Positions 38,093 through 49,033 of a stretch of 64,000 bases of DNA are shown here, piece after piece. This stretch comes from an uncultured Cellvibrionales bacterium (lineage in GTDB: Bacteria; Pseudomonadota; Gammaproteobacteria; Pseudomonadales; Cellvibrionaceae), in contig CAJWZU010000008.1 of NCBI GenBank assembly GCA_913050115.1, positions 1 through 64,000 of the forward strand, in the 5' to 3' direction. The position numbers were made by a program, and so were the translations under genes. A model generated the notes under the pieces. It had not been told where the DNA came from, did not search any database, and saw only the letters and a program-made list of their open reading frames with translations. Position 1 is the stretch's first letter, and the number at the start of each line of letters is the position of its first letter.

Positions 38093-39421
38093 TTAATTGG
38101 ATTTTTTGATCCGATATTCCGCCGAGCGGGCGTGAGCTTCCAAAGATTCGCCGCGAGCCAACACCGAGGCAATTTTACCTAATTCGGAGGCACCCTCAGC
38201 GGAGCAGTTAATAATAGAGCTGCGCTTTTGAAAGTCGTATACACCCAGCGGCGATGAGAAGCGCGCAGTGCCCGAAGTAGGTAGCACATGATTAGGGCCA
38301 GCGCAGTAGTCGCCCAAAGCCTCGGCAGTGTAGCGGCCCATAAAGATGGCACCAGCGTGACGAATACTCGGCAATAAAGCCTCGGGGTTATCGACCGACA
38401 ACTCAAGGTGCTCTGGCGCGATTCGATTAATGAGCTGCAGGGCTTCCCCCAAGTCAGAGACCAGAATTAAGGCACCACGCTCTTCGATAGAGACCCGGGC
38501 AATGGCTTCGCGAGCGAGGGTTGGCAGTAGCTTATCAATGCTAGCCTGTACCTGCTCTAAAAAATCAGCGTCGGTTGAGATCAGGATCGACTGGGCATTT
38601 TCGTCGTGTTCGGCCTGACTGAACAGATCCATCGCAATCCAATCCGGATCGGTCTTGCCGTCGCACAGCACTAAAATTTCTGAGGGTCCAGCTATCATAT
38701 CGATGGCGACCTCACCAAAGACCGCGCGCTTAGCGGTGGCCACATAGATATTGCCGGGGCCTACTATTTTATCCACCTTGGGCACAGTTTCGGTGCCATA
38801 AGCCAACGCCGCTATGGCTTGAGCCCCGCCAATGGTAATAACTTTGTCGACCCCAGCGATGGCGGCGGCGGCGAATACCAATTCGCTGACCTCGCCCTTT
38901 GGCGTGGGCACAACCATGATTAACTCCTGCACGCCTGCGACTTTTGCAGGTAGCGCATTCATTAATACAGAGGATGGATAAGACGCTTTACCGCCTGGCA
39001 CGTAAAGGCCAACACGATCCATAGGCACAACCTGCTGACCTAACACTGTGCCGCAAGGTTCGGTGTAACTCCAGGAATCCTGTTTTTGATGCTGGTGATA
39101 ACTCGTCACTCGCGCAGCCGCTTGTTCTAAAGCTTGGCGCTGTTCCTGAGAAATAACCTGCAAAGCCTGCTGCAGGCGCTCAGCGGGAATAACTAGCGAA
39201 GCCATAGAGCTGGCGCCAAGCTGGTCAAAGCGATTGCTGTAATCAAGGACTGCGGCGTCACCGCGAGCTTTAACGTCTTTAAGAATACCATCGACAGTGC
39301 TCGCTACAGCATGATCGGACACGGCATCCCATGCCAGCAAATGAGACAATTGCTGTTCGAAATCGGGCTGACTGAAGTCCAAACGCTTGATGGCTGTTTT
39401 GCGAGCCTCTGTGGCGGTCAT
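38093..39421 (-). CDS. hisD: Histidinol dehydrogenase
   Basis: Zinc enzyme that oxidises L-histidinol to L-histidine, the last two steps of the pathway. 442 residues. The [25 protein letters not shown] segment, the [17 protein letters not shown] signature, AGPSEILVL, and [10 protein letters not shown] with zinc/catalytic His are all present, as is the C-terminal [15 protein letters not shown]. It lies 92 bp after hisG. In Pseudomonas hisC follows hisD; here a terminator follows instead. Confidence 0.96.
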   Translation of the reverse strand: MTATEARKTAIKRLDFSQPDFEQQLSHLLAWDAVSDHAVASTVDGILKDVKARGDAAVLDYSNRFDQLGASSMASLVIPAERLQQALQVISQEQRQALEQAAARVTSYHQHQKQDSWSYTEPCGTVLGQQVVPMDRVGLYVPGGKASYPSSVLMNALPAKVAGVQELIMVVPTPKGEVSELVFAAAAIAGVDKVITIGGAQAIAALAYGTETVPKVDKIVGPGNIYVATAKRAVFGEVAIDMIAGPSEILVLCDGKTDPDWIAMDLFSQAEHDENAQSILISTDADFLEQVQASIDKLLPTLAREAIARVSIEERGALILVSDLGEALQLINRIAPEHLELSVDNPEALLPSIRHAGAIFMGRYTAEALGDYCAGPNHVLPTSGTARFSSPLGVYDFQKRSSIINCSAEGASELGKIASVLARGESLEAHARSAEYRIKKSN

Positions 39422-39513
39422 ATTGATAATCTCTGTTTAATATTTGAACATAAATAGGGGCCAGAATAGCTGGGTTACGCTGACCCCGTTCATTCATTTA
39501 TTTATTTATTAGC

Positions 39514-40170
39514 TTACGCTTTACGCTTGGCTTCTACGGCCTTGCCGATAGCGTCGATTACCTGTTGAATCTTTGCATGCTTCATCTTCATTGACGCTTT
39601 GTTTACAATCAGACGCGAGCTGATATCGGCAATAAATTCACGCGGCTCTAAGCCGTTCGCTTTGAGCGTGTTGCCGGTGTCAACAATATCGACTATTTCG
39701 TCGGCCATGTTCATGATCGGCGCCAATTCCATACCGCCGTAAAGCTTAATAATGTCGACTTGACGGCCCTGTGCGGCGTAGTACTGCTTGGCTACATTGA
39801 CGTATTTAGTGGCGACTTTGAAACGTCCTGGCGGACGAGTGCTGCCGACCACAGCAGCGGTCATCAACTGGCAACCGGCAATTTCTAAATCGAGCGGCTC
39901 ATATAAACTGTCGGCGCCATCTTCCATAAGCATGTCTTTGCCTGAAATGCCCATATCAGCGGCGCCAAACTTGACATAAGTAGGCACATCTACACCGCGC
40001 TGCACCAACAGCTGCACACCCGCGACGGTAGTCGGGAAAATCAATTTGCGACTCTTGCCAATATCTTCTAATGGTTCGATACCCGCCGCCGCCAATAAGG
40101 GTAGCGTCTCCTTGAGAATGCGGCCTTTAGTTAAGGCAATGGTCAGTGTTTCAGTCGATACTTTAGTCAT
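39514..40170 (-). CDS. hisG: ATP phosphoribosyltransferase HisG (short form)
   Basis: First enzyme of histidine synthesis. The product of about 218 residues lacks the C-terminal regulatory domain, i.e. the short form that needs His[66 protein letters not shown] are diagnostic. The frame is open 39 codons upstream into murA, but the ATG at 40170 is chosen because the conserved LTIAL start follows it directly. hisZ is not in this window. Confidence 0.95.
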   Translation of the reverse strand: MTKVSTETLTIALTKGRILKETLPLLAAAGIEPLEDIGKSRKLIFPTTVAGVQLLVQRGVDVPTYVKFGAADMGISGKDMLMEDGADSLYEPLDLEIAGCQLMTAAVVGSTRPPGRFKVATKYVNVAKQYYAAQGRQVDIIKLYGGMELAPIMNMADEIVDIVDTGNTLKANGLEPREFIADISSRLIVNKASMKMKHAKIQQVIDAIGKAVEAKRKA

Positions 40171-40195
40171 GGCGATTCTACTTGTTAACAGCCCG

Positions 40196-41708
<1,513 letters not shown>

Positions 41709-41860
41709 TTAGAGATAGTGGCTTGGTGGTGCAATAACGACTAAACGCGCATCGTTAGCGGAACCTAAAGGGGCATTTTATCTGATGCCAATAAAAAGCG
41801 CATCCGACATTGCTGCGGGATGCGCTCTATGCTGTTCATTTTAAAGCTAAATTCAGGCGT

Positions 41861-42628
41861 TTAGGCGTCAGGTAATAGCCACTGATCAATAACAATGTCT
41901 ATGTCACCATTATTTTTCTTTACCGCCTGTTCAAACTGACTGCGGAAAGTTTTACCTAAATTGATGCCATCCATGACCACATTAATCAGTTTCCAGTCAC
42001 CGCTGGTTTTGTTGCGGGCCATGGTGTAAGCCAGTATATGGGTATCGCCGCCGGAGTCATTTACCTGCTGACGCACACTGACTCGACGCTGGGCAGCCAT
42101 GTCATTTTTTGGCGGCAACACAATAATATTTTGATCGGCATAGCTAGCCATGCCACGTGCATAAGTGACGACTAAACCACGCCTAAAAGTCTGCTCAAAC
42201 TGAGTCTTTTGTTCAGCCGTCGCCGCTTTGCCATAGCGCCCCATAACCACCTTAGATATAAAGTTGAAATCTACTACAGGGCTCAGCACATCATCGACGG
42301 CAGTAAAGTAGGTTTCTGGATCACTCTCTAGCAAACTGCCACTCGCGGCTATAGCCGCCAGTAAGTCCACGGTGATCTTTTGCACTTGGTTGTGGGCTTC
42401 GCTGCTAAACACAGGTACTGCGGCAGAATCGGCATTAGTATCGGTTGCGACAGCAACAGACTTATCGGCAACCGCCTGCGCCGTTAACGACAGCGACAAT
42501 ACGGCACAGATTACTAGTAAATTTTTACTCACAGAAAGTACATAGCTCACACGGCGAGGTAAAAATAGAAACGATAAAAAATTCGACATAAAAACGACTG
42601 GCGCCTCATTCCATTGATTTACTGACAT
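41861..42628 (-). CDS. mlaC: Phospholipid-binding periplasmic protein MlaC
   Basis: Shuttles phospholipid between the outer-membrane MlaA complex and the inner-membrane MlaFEDB transporter. The core VQKITVDLLAAIA..ETYFTAVDDVLSPVVDFNFISKVVMGRY, FRRGLVVTYARGMASY, and WKLINVVMDGINLGKTFRSQF is typical, and a signal peptide ends near LSLTAQAVA. The frame gives 255 residues, but the N-terminus is long; starts at 42589 (ATG) or at a GTG nearer the signal core are possible. The expected neighbours mlaF, mlaE, mlaD and mlaB are missing here (see findings). Confidence 0.9.
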   Translation of the reverse strand: MSVNQWNEAPVVFMSNFLSFLFLPRRVSYVLSVSKNLLVICAVLSLSLTAQAVADKSVAVATDTNADSAAVPVFSSEAHNQVQKITVDLLAAIAASGSLLESDPETYFTAVDDVLSPVVDFNFISKVVMGRYGKAATAEQKTQFEQTFRRGLVVTYARGMASYADQNIIVLPPKNDMAAQRRVSVRQQVNDSGGDTHILAYTMARNKTSGDWKLINVVMDGINLGKTFRSQFEQAVKKNNGDIDIVIDQWLLPDA

Positions 42629-42754
42629 ATTAGGCTGCGCACTATACCATCCTCGCCAAATATTCCTATCGTAGGATTTACAGTGACAGTTTATGCATCT
42701 GTTTATACTCTAGACAGCTGAACTGAACCTGAATAACTCATTAAGGTTTAGCTC

Positions 42755-42892
42755 ATGTTTGACATCCCTATTCTATGGCAAGCCGCGGCAGCAATCTTGG
42801 CGGGTTTTGCGGGTTTAATCTGCAGTGCGAACCGGTTTATATCAACGGCAAGCAGCGTCGCCCAGATTCATACAGCCATACGAGAGACTTAA
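42755..42892 (+). CDS. Leader mini-ORF: partial duplicate of the yrbG 5' end
   Basis: A 45-codon frame starting MFDIPILWQAAAAILAGFAG and ending at TAA 3 nt before the yrbG ATG. Its first 84 nt match the first 84 nt of yrbG with 5 differences; the following ~11 codons are still alignable at protein level (RFISTASSVAQ against RFVGGSAAIAK) but diverged in DNA. AAGG lies ~12 nt before its ATG. The stop-to-start spacing would allow ribosomes to reinitiate at yrbG. It is either a translated leader peptide or a relic of a tandem duplication. Confidence 0.7.
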   Translation: MFDIPILWQAAAAILAGFAGLICSANRFISTASSVAQIHTAIRET

Positions 42893-42895
42893 TCA

Positions 42896-43915
42896 ATGTT
42901 TGATATCCCTGTTCTATGGCAAGCCGCGGCAGCAATCTTGGCGGGTTTTGCGGGTTTAATCTGGAGTGCCGACCGGTTTGTTGGCGGCAGTGCTGCCATC
43001 GCCAAAAATTTTGGCCTGTCACCGCTGGTTATTGGCCTAACCATTGTCGCCTTGGGAACCTCTGCGCCGGAGATGGTGGTTTCTATAAATGCCTCTCTGG
43101 AAGATTTGGGCGAACTGGCCATTGGTAACGCGCTGGGATCAAATCTCGCCAATATCGGTATGGTGCTCGCTATTACCGCGCTCATATCCCCACTGCCTAT
43201 TCAAAAACATCTGCTTACGCGCGAAATCCCGGTTATGTTGCTGGTCACCGCCGTGGCCGGTTGGTTCTTATTCGACGCCACGCTCAGTACTACTGAGGGC
43301 GGCATACTACTGGGGCTACTGCTGCCACTAATGGGACTGATGATTCTCAATCAACGCAACCACCCCGACCCAGCCGAAGACAATATGGACATTCCTGACA
43401 TGACCACGGCGCTTGCTTTGGTATGGTTTATAGTGGGCTTAACCCTGCTGATCATCAGCTCCAAGGCACTGGTGTGGGGTGCTCAAGAAGTAGCATTAAG
43501 CTTTGGTGTCAGCCCACTCATTATAGGTCTTACCGTGATTGCAATAGGTACTAGCCTGCCAGAGCTTGCCGCCACAATTACCAGCGCATTGAAGGGCCAT
43601 CACGATATGGCGTTGGGCAACATTATCGGTTCTAATATCTTTAATATTTTGGCGGTGATGTCTCTACCGGGGCTATTTGGCTTACCAACGATGGATGAGG
43701 TCGTATTTTGGCGCGATTATCTATCTATGGCCGGTATTACACTGCTGCTAGTCGCCGCTATTGCTGTGGATTATTTCTTCCGCAACCGCGCAACACAACC
43801 CCAAACTAACAAGACAAGCCACGGTGTCGCTCGTCTGGGCCGACGCATAGGCTGCTTGTTATTGCTGGCCTATGGCGCCTACTACTATTTGCTATTTGCG
43901 CCAACCGCTGCGTAA
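42896..43915 (+). CDS. yrbG: Calcium/cation:proton-sodium antiporter family protein YrbG
   Basis: Inner-membrane member of the CaCA superfamily (339 residues, about ten helices). The two inverted alpha-repeats are visible: GLTIVALGTSAPEMVVSINAS..GNALGSNLANIGMVL in the first half and GLTVIAIGTSLPELAATITSA..GNIIGSNIFNILAV in the second, each with the conserved G-T-S-x-P-E cation site. The substrate is not known from sequence. It is the first intact gene of the kdsD-lpt-rpoN run and is preceded by a partial copy of its own 5' end. Confidence 0.93.
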   Translation: MFDIPVLWQAAAAILAGFAGLIWSADRFVGGSAAIAKNFGLSPLVIGLTIVALGTSAPEMVVSINASLEDLGELAIGNALGSNLANIGMVLAITALISPLPIQKHLLTREIPVMLLVTAVAGWFLFDATLSTTEGGILLGLLLPLMGLMILNQRNHPDPAEDNMDIPDMTTALALVWFIVGLTLLIISSKALVWGAQEVALSFGVSPLIIGLTVIAIGTSLPELAATITSALKGHHDMALGNIIGSNIFNILAVMSLPGLFGLPTMDEVVFWRDYLSMAGITLLLVAAIAVDYFFRNRATQPQTNKTSHGVARLGRRIGCLLLLAYGAYYYLLFAPTAA

Positions 43916-43960
43916 CAGGCTGGTATAATGCCAAACACAATATCTTATTAAGCCAGAATT

Positions 43961-44941
43961 ATGACCGATTTCAGCTCCGAAAACCCCATGATTGCCGCCG
44001 GCTTGCGTACTGTTGAGATTGAAGCCGATGCTGTGGCGGCTCTGCAACACCGAATAGGCCGCGAGTTTTTAGCCGCCTGCAAGCTAATGATCGCCTGCCA
44101 AGGGCGAGTGATTGTTACCGGCATGGGCAAGTCAGGCCATATTGGGAAAAAAATTGCGGCCACTTTTGCCAGCACTGGCACGCCGGCTTTTTTTGTCCAC
44201 CCAGGCGAAGCCAGTCACGGCGACCTCGGCATGATTACCGAGCAAGATGTGGTCATCGCCATATCAAGCAGCGGCGGCTCGACAGAAGTGATCACGTTGC
44301 TGCCACTGCTAAAACGCCTAGGCACACCACTTATTGCCATGACCGGCAATCTCGATTCGCCGCTGGCGCAGCAGTCCGACACTCATTTGGATATAAGCGT
44401 TAGCAGCGAAGCCTGCCCCCTGGGACTGGCGCCAACATCTAGTACCACGGTTACATTGGTTATGGGCGACGCCCTAGCCGTTGCACTGTTGGAAGCGCGC
44501 GGTTTTACCGCTGAGGATTTTGCCTTTTCACACCCTGGCGGTACTTTAGGGCGAAAATTGTTACTTAAAGTCGAAGACATTATGCACTCGGGCGATGCAA
44601 TTCCGCGGGTACTACTAAGCACCCCTATTACCGATGCGCTAATCGAGATGAGTCAGAAAGGCCTCGGTTTCACCACGGTATGTGACCCGCAAGGCGCACT
44701 TTTAGGAGTGCTCACCGATGGCGATTTGCGCCGTGGGCTCGACCAAAAAATTGATATTTACAGTGCCGTAAGTGGCGATCTTATGACCACAGAACCGCTT
44801 AATATCAATAGCCACACCTTAGCGGCCGAGGCCCTCAATTTAATGGAGAACCGCAAAATAACCTCGCTAATCATCAGTGACAACAGTACGGTTATTGGTG
44901 TTTTGCACTTGCACGACATCCTTAAAGCAGGCGTCGTATAA
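43961..44941 (+). CDS. kdsD: Arabinose-5-phosphate isomerase KdsD
   Basis: Makes D-arabinose 5-phosphate, precursor of Kdo for LPS. The 326-residue protein has an N-terminal SIS domain (GMGKSGHIGKKIAATFASTGTPAFFVHPGEASHGDLG) and two C-terminal CBS domains (VEDIMHSGDAIPRV.. and ..GDLMTTEPLNINSHTL). It follows yrbG by 45 bp. In most relatives the next gene is kdsC; here lptC follows after 44 bp with no room for kdsC. Confidence 0.96.
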   Translation: MTDFSSENPMIAAGLRTVEIEADAVAALQHRIGREFLAACKLMIACQGRVIVTGMGKSGHIGKKIAATFASTGTPAFFVHPGEASHGDLGMITEQDVVIAISSSGGSTEVITLLPLLKRLGTPLIAMTGNLDSPLAQQSDTHLDISVSSEACPLGLAPTSSTTVTLVMGDALAVALLEARGFTAEDFAFSHPGGTLGRKLLLKVEDIMHSGDAIPRVLLSTPITDALIEMSQKGLGFTTVCDPQGALLGVLTDGDLRRGLDQKIDIYSAVSGDLMTTEPLNINSHTLAAEALNLMENRKITSLIISDNSTVIGVLHLHDILKAGVV

Positions 44942-44985
44942 CGCCCGCTTTTTAAATTGTCACAATAAATTCCGGATACTTACCT

Positions 44986-45591
44986 ATGCCTCGGCTGCCA
45001 CTGTTAATAGTATTGCTTATTGTCAGCGCAATCATCGCGCTGTGGGAATCGCCACCGGCAATACTACAAACGCCGCCCAGCGCCACACACAATAGCTTTC
45101 CTATCGCCTACATGATGGACACCGAGACCAAAAAATACGCCCTCGACGGTCAGCTTAAGTATTTATTCAAAGCCGAACGGGTTAATTACTTCGAGCTTGA
45201 TCAGACTGAGCAAAACTATGCTCAAGCACTTAAACCCGTCATCACTATCTTCGGCGACACCAGTGAACCCTGGCACATCCGTTCAGAACATGGCCATAGC
45301 GATGACGATGGTGACAAAATTACTTTTACGGGCAATGTGGTGGTCTGGCAAATTAATGCCCAACACGCTCGTACGGAACTCACCACTGAAAAACTGGTCG
45401 TAATACCCAGCCGAGAATACGCCCAAACAGAGAAAGCTGTTAGGCTTATAACCGTCGATAGCGTCACTACTGCTGTAGGTATGAAAGCCTTCTTTAAACA
45501 AGACCGCCTACTGCTGTTGTCGCAGGTACAGAGTACAATTAAGCGCGCCACCGGTCAGCACCCTACAAGGAACAAGCATGATGAAAATTAA
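44986..45591 (+). CDS. lptC: LPS export protein LptC
   Basis: Bitopic inner-membrane protein that takes LPS from LptB2FG and hands it to LptA. The 201-residue product has an N-terminal membrane helix (about residues 3-21) and a beta-jellyroll periplasmic domain; YMMDTETKKYALDGQLKYLFKAERVNYFE and ITFTGNVVVWQI fit the family. Sequence conservation is modest; position directly before lptA (14-nt overlap) settles the call. Confidence 0.93.
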   Translation: MPRLPLLIVLLIVSAIIALWESPPAILQTPPSATHNSFPIAYMMDTETKKYALDGQLKYLFKAERVNYFELDQTEQNYAQALKPVITIFGDTSEPWHIRSEHGHSDDDGDKITFTGNVVVWQINAQHARTELTTEKLVVIPSREYAQTEKAVRLITVDSVTTAVGMKAFFKQDRLLLLSQVQSTIKRATGQHPTRNKHDEN

Positions 45592-46108
45592 CTCTGGTTT
45601 CATTAAATCGCGTTTACTTATCGGCGTCGGCGTACTACTGACCGCCGCCATAAGTTTTCATGCATCGGCACTGCCGGGTGATCGCGAACAACCGATTCAC
45701 ATCGACGCTGATAGCGCTGAGCGCAATGAAAAACTCGGCACCACTGTCTATACCGGCGCAGTTAAAATGAATCAGGGTTCCCTCCGCATTTTGGCCGATA
45801 TTATCACTGTCTACAGCAGCGATGTAGGCGTTGAGCGAATCATCGCCACAGGCCTTCCCGCTGATCTGCAGCAGCGCCCTGGTCTGGATAAAGCAATGGT
45901 TATCGCCCGCGGCAACACCATCACTTATAAGCTCGTCGACGAGCAAATTGTTATTATCGATAACGCTTTTCTTGAGCAGGATGGCTCAACGACTAAAGCC
46001 AAGCGTATCGACTATGACGTAACCAACGCCACTGCCAAAACGTCGGGCAATGAACGCGTTAAAATGGTGATTCAGCCACAAAAGAAGACCGATCCGGAAA
46101 GCTCATAA
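45578..46108 (+). CDS. lptA: LPS transport periplasmic protein LptA
   Basis: Forms the periplasmic bridge that carries LPS to LptDE. 176 residues with a signal peptide (cleavage near SFHASALPG) and an OstA-like domain: [33 protein letters not shown] and [12 protein letters not shown]. The start overlaps the end of lptC by 14 nt and the stop shares one base with the lptB ATG. Confidence 0.95.
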   Translation: MMKINSGFIKSRLLIGVGVLLTAAISFHASALPGDREQPIHIDADSAERNEKLGTTVYTGAVKMNQGSLRILADIITVYSSDVGVERIIATGLPADLQQRPGLDKAMVIARGNTITYKLVDEQIVIIDNAFLEQDGSTTKAKRIDYDVTNATAKTSGNERVKMVIQPQKKTDPESS

Positions 46109-46833
46109 TGGCCACATTGAGTGCAGGCCATTTGGCCAAAAGTTATAACGGGCGAGCCGTTGTTATTGATGTCTCTATCTCTGTCGACAGCGGCCAGATT
46201 GTCGGTTTACTGGGCCCTAATGGCGCCGGTAAAACTACTTGCTTTTATATGATTGCGGGCCTAGTTGCCGCCGATAGAGGCCAAATTGAAATCGATAACA
46301 CCGACCTCACCGCTATGCCGATGCACCGTCGCGCGCGCGCGGGTATTGGTTACCTGCCTCAGGAAGCCTCTGTATTTCGCAAGCTCACGGTGCAAGACAA
46401 TATAATGGCCATATTGGAAACCCGCTCCGAGTTATCGCGCAAGCAGCGGCTCGAAAAAATGGATGGCCTACTGCGCGAATTTAACATCACTCATATTAAA
46501 GACAGTATGGGCATGGCGCTGTCAGGTGGCGAACGGCGCCGGGTGGAAATTGCCCGTGCCTTGGCCACTGAACCCAAATTTATTCTACTCGACGAACCCT
46601 TCGCCGGTGTCGATCCGATATCAGTAGGCGACATCAAACAGATTATCGAACATTTAAAAGAACGCGGTATTGGCGTACTTATCACCGATCATAACGTGCG
46701 AGAAACCCTAGATATTTGCGAGAAGGCCTACATTGTAAGTGAGGGTCATATCATCGCTGAGGGTAATGCAGAGACGGTACTTAGCAATCAAAAGGTTAAA
46801 GATGTCTATTTGGGCCAGCAATTCACCCTTTAA
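46108..46833 (+). CDS. lptB: LPS export ABC transporter ATPase LptB
   Basis: Powers LPS extraction from the inner membrane with LptFG. The 241-residue protein has Walker [10 protein letters not shown] (residues 36-44), Q-loop [13 protein letters not shown], signature [15 protein letters not shown], Walker [14 protein letters not shown] and the switch His in [10 protein letters not shown]. No defect seen. It is separated from rpoN by 244 bp. Confidence 0.97.
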   Translation: MATLSAGHLAKSYNGRAVVIDVSISVDSGQIVGLLGPNGAGKTTCFYMIAGLVAADRGQIEIDNTDLTAMPMHRRARAGIGYLPQEASVFRKLTVQDNIMAILETRSELSRKQRLEKMDGLLREFNITHIKDSMGMALSGGERRRVEIARALATEPKFILLDEPFAGVDPISVGDIKQIIEHLKERGIGVLITDHNVRETLDICEKAYIVSEGHIIAEGNAETVLSNQKVKDVYLGQQFTL

Positions 46834-47020
46834 ATACGAGATCATAGACACCAAGCTAAGACACAGCTTTTAAGCGCGGCAGCGCTGGCACCACCTAAAC
46901 CCCACAACCGCGATTTAGGAATAATCACTGCTTTATTTATAATTCTATTCTATTGCCACTCCCTCTATGCACAACTACACTCAGGGTATTGAAATTTACA
47001 ACAGCCGCCTCATGAAATGA

Positions 47021-47042
47021 CGAGCGCTAATTTTACCGCTCG
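47021..47042. repeat. Inverted repeat upstream of rpoN
   Basis: CGAGCG (47021-47026) and CGCTCG (47037-47042) around a 10-nt AT-rich loop, 36 bp before the rpoN ATG. No T-run follows on either strand, so it is not a classic terminator. It could be an operator or the site of an RNA hairpin. Confidence 0.35.
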
Positions 47043-47077
47043 AAATCTGAGCTAAATTAACGGGTAGTTCAAACGCT

Positions 47078-48622
47078 ATGAAGCAATCGCTGCAACTGAA
47101 GCTCGGTCAGCAGCTGACCATGACCCCACAATTACAGCAGGCGATTCGCCTACTGCAATTATCAACTCTAGACTTGCAGCAAGAGATTCAACAGGTGTTG
47201 GAGTCTAACCCCATGCTGGAAGTCACTGACGACATCAGTGATGACACTGACGCTGAAACCCCAGTCAATAGTGCGGCGCCAGAACCTATCAACGCCGACA
47301 ATTCAGCCGAGACATCTAAAGTATCAACAGCGGCCGAGAACTCTAGCAATGAATCCAGTACAGATTCATCTAGCGACTCAGTCAGTGCTGAAGTTGATGC
47401 TGATTGGAGTGAAAATATCCCCACCGATTTGCCCGTCGATACCAGCTGGGACGATGTCTACCAACCGTCCACGCCGGCTAGTTCAGCTCCAGTCGGTGAC
47501 AACAACGATTTTGAATCCCGTCGCAGCAATGACGAATCCATTAATGACCAGCTGTTGTGGCAGCTGAATCTGACACCTATGTCCGACCGTGACCGCGCCA
47601 TTGCCATCACCTTAATTGACGCAGTAGAAAGCAATGGTTTTTTATCGACCTCTATCGACGATATCTTTGAGGGCCTAAGCGAGCAGCTAGATGAACTGGA
47701 GCAAGATGAAGTCGTCGCTGTGCAGCATTTACTACAGCAATTCGAACCTATTGGCGTCGCCAGTCAAAATCTGAGCGAATGCCTGTTAGTACAGCTGCAC
47801 CAATACCCCAAGGACACACCTCATCTTGCCGCCGCCAAGCTTATTGTCAAGCAACACCTGAACCTGCTGGGCAATCGAGATTACCGCACTCTGATGCGCA
47901 AAAGTCGCTTAAAAGAGGCGGAATTGGGCCAAGTGATTCAGCTGATTCAAGGCCTCAACCCAAGCCCTGGTGACTCAGTCGCATCGGGTAATACCCAATA
48001 TATAGTTCCAGATGTATTTGTCGACAAGCGAGAGGGCCACTGGACTGTAGAGCTAAACCCCGACATAGCACCGCGCCTGCGCATCAATAACGACTACGCA
48101 TCACTGGTTAAACGTGCCGATGCCAGCGCCGACAACACCTTTTTACGCGAGAATTTACAAGAAGCTCAGTGGTTTTTAAAAAGCCTGCACAGCCGCAACG
48201 AGACTTTACTGAAAGTAGCCACCTGTATCGTTGAGAAACAACGCGGCTTTCTCGAGTATGGCGACGAGGCGATGAAACCACTGGTACTGCATGATATTGC
48301 CGATATTGTCGGCATGCACGAATCCACTATTTCACGAGTAACTACACAAAAGTTCATGCACACACCACAGGGGATTTTTGAGCTCAAATATTTTTTCTCC
48401 AGCCACGTGGCCACAGACTCTGGGGGCGAGTGTTCATCCACCGCCATACGCGCCATTATTAAAAAATTAGTGGCCGCTGAGAATCAACAGAAACCGCTTA
48501 GCGACAATAAAATCACCGCACTATTAGCGGAGCAGGGCATAAAGGTGGCGCGCCGAACCATTGCAAAATATCGTGAGGCCATGAGCATAGCGCCCTCCAA
48601 TGAACGCAAACGACTACTTTAA
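47078..48622 (+). CDS. rpoN: RNA polymerase sigma-54 factor RpoN
   Basis: Alternative sigma factor that needs AAA activators; controls nitrogen use, motility and similar functions. The 514-residue protein has Gln/Leu-rich region I ([21 protein letters not shown]), a long acidic, low-complexity region II (about residues 50-150, Ser/Asp/Glu-rich), the core-binding domain, and near the C-terminus the RpoN box [11 protein letters not shown]. The order lptB-rpoN-hpf-ptsN-rapZ-npr is the standard one. Confidence 0.97.
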   Translation: MKQSLQLKLGQQLTMTPQLQQAIRLLQLSTLDLQQEIQQVLESNPMLEVTDDISDDTDAETPVNSAAPEPINADNSAETSKVSTAAENSSNESSTDSSSDSVSAEVDADWSENIPTDLPVDTSWDDVYQPSTPASSAPVGDNNDFESRRSNDESINDQLLWQLNLTPMSDRDRAIAITLIDAVESNGFLSTSIDDIFEGLSEQLDELEQDEVVAVQHLLQQFEPIGVASQNLSECLLVQLHQYPKDTPHLAAAKLIVKQHLNLLGNRDYRTLMRKSRLKEAELGQVIQLIQGLNPSPGDSVASGNTQYIVPDVFVDKREGHWTVELNPDIAPRLRINNDYASLVKRADASADNTFLRENLQEAQWFLKSLHSRNETLLKVATCIVEKQRGFLEYGDEAMKPLVLHDIADIVGMHESTISRVTTQKFMHTPQGIFELKYFFSSHVATDSGGECSSTAIRAIIKKLVAAENQQKPLSDNKITALLAEQGIKVARRTIAKYREAMSIAPSNERKRLL

Positions 48623-48696
48623 ATTCGCGTTTGTTCAGATATCACGGCCTCCAATTAGGGCCTGCAGCGATTAGTAGATGTTATATTTACCAAGAA

Positions 48697-48710
48697 TTGG
48701 CAACTGCCAA
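48697..48710. promoter_or_regulatory. 14-bp palindrome upstream of hpf
   Basis: TTGGCA-AC-TGCCAA, 26 bp before the hpf ATG. It has the symmetry of an operator for a dimeric repressor or could form a small RNA hairpin near the ribosome site. The spacing of GG and GC does not fit a sigma-54 -24/-12 promoter. Confidence 0.35.
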
Positions 48711-48736
48711 CATTTTAACTCGATGAGGAAGTGCTT

Positions 48737-49030
48737 ATGCAAATCAATATTAGCGGTCAACATGTGGACATTACCCCCGCGATTAAAGACTATGTAGCCG
48801 ACAAGTTTGACAAACTCAATCGGCATAACGACCGTATCACTAGTACCCAAGTCACCCTATCTGTTGATAAACTACTGCAAAAGGTGGAAGCCTCTATGCA
48901 TGTAAGCGGAAAAGACCTATTTGCCGAATCACAGTCTTCAGAAAACCTTTTCATCGCCATCGATCAACTCGCGGATAAGCTTGACCGCCAACTGATTAAA
49001 CACAAAGAAAAACTACGAAACCATCGCTAA
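48737..49030 (+). CDS. hpf: Ribosome hibernation promoting factor HPF
   Basis: Binds idle 30S subunits and drives 70S/100S hibernation. 97 residues, i.e. the short HPF form. MQINISGQHVDITPAIKDYV, KFDKLNRHNDRITSTQVTL and SMHVSGKDLFAESQSSENLFIAIDQLADKLDRQL are typical. I use the ATG at 48737 because GAGG lies 8 nt before it; a GTG at 48731 is too close to that site. It follows rpoN and precedes ptsN by 3 nt. Confidence 0.96.
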   Translation: MQINISGQHVDITPAIKDYVADKFDKLNRHNDRITSTQVTLSVDKLLQKVEASMHVSGKDLFAESQSSENLFIAIDQLADKLDRQLIKHKEKLRNHR

Positions 49031-49033
49031 TTC

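Noticed and set aside
45222-45946. Minus-strand open frames of about 100 codons opposite lptC and lptA
   Set aside because: They are antisense to well-supported lpt genes, with no ribosome sites or recognisable domains.
48697-48722. Sigma-54 promoter for hpf (TTGGCA at the right place for -24)
   Set aside because: The spacing from GG to a GC doublet does not fit the GG-N10-GC rule.
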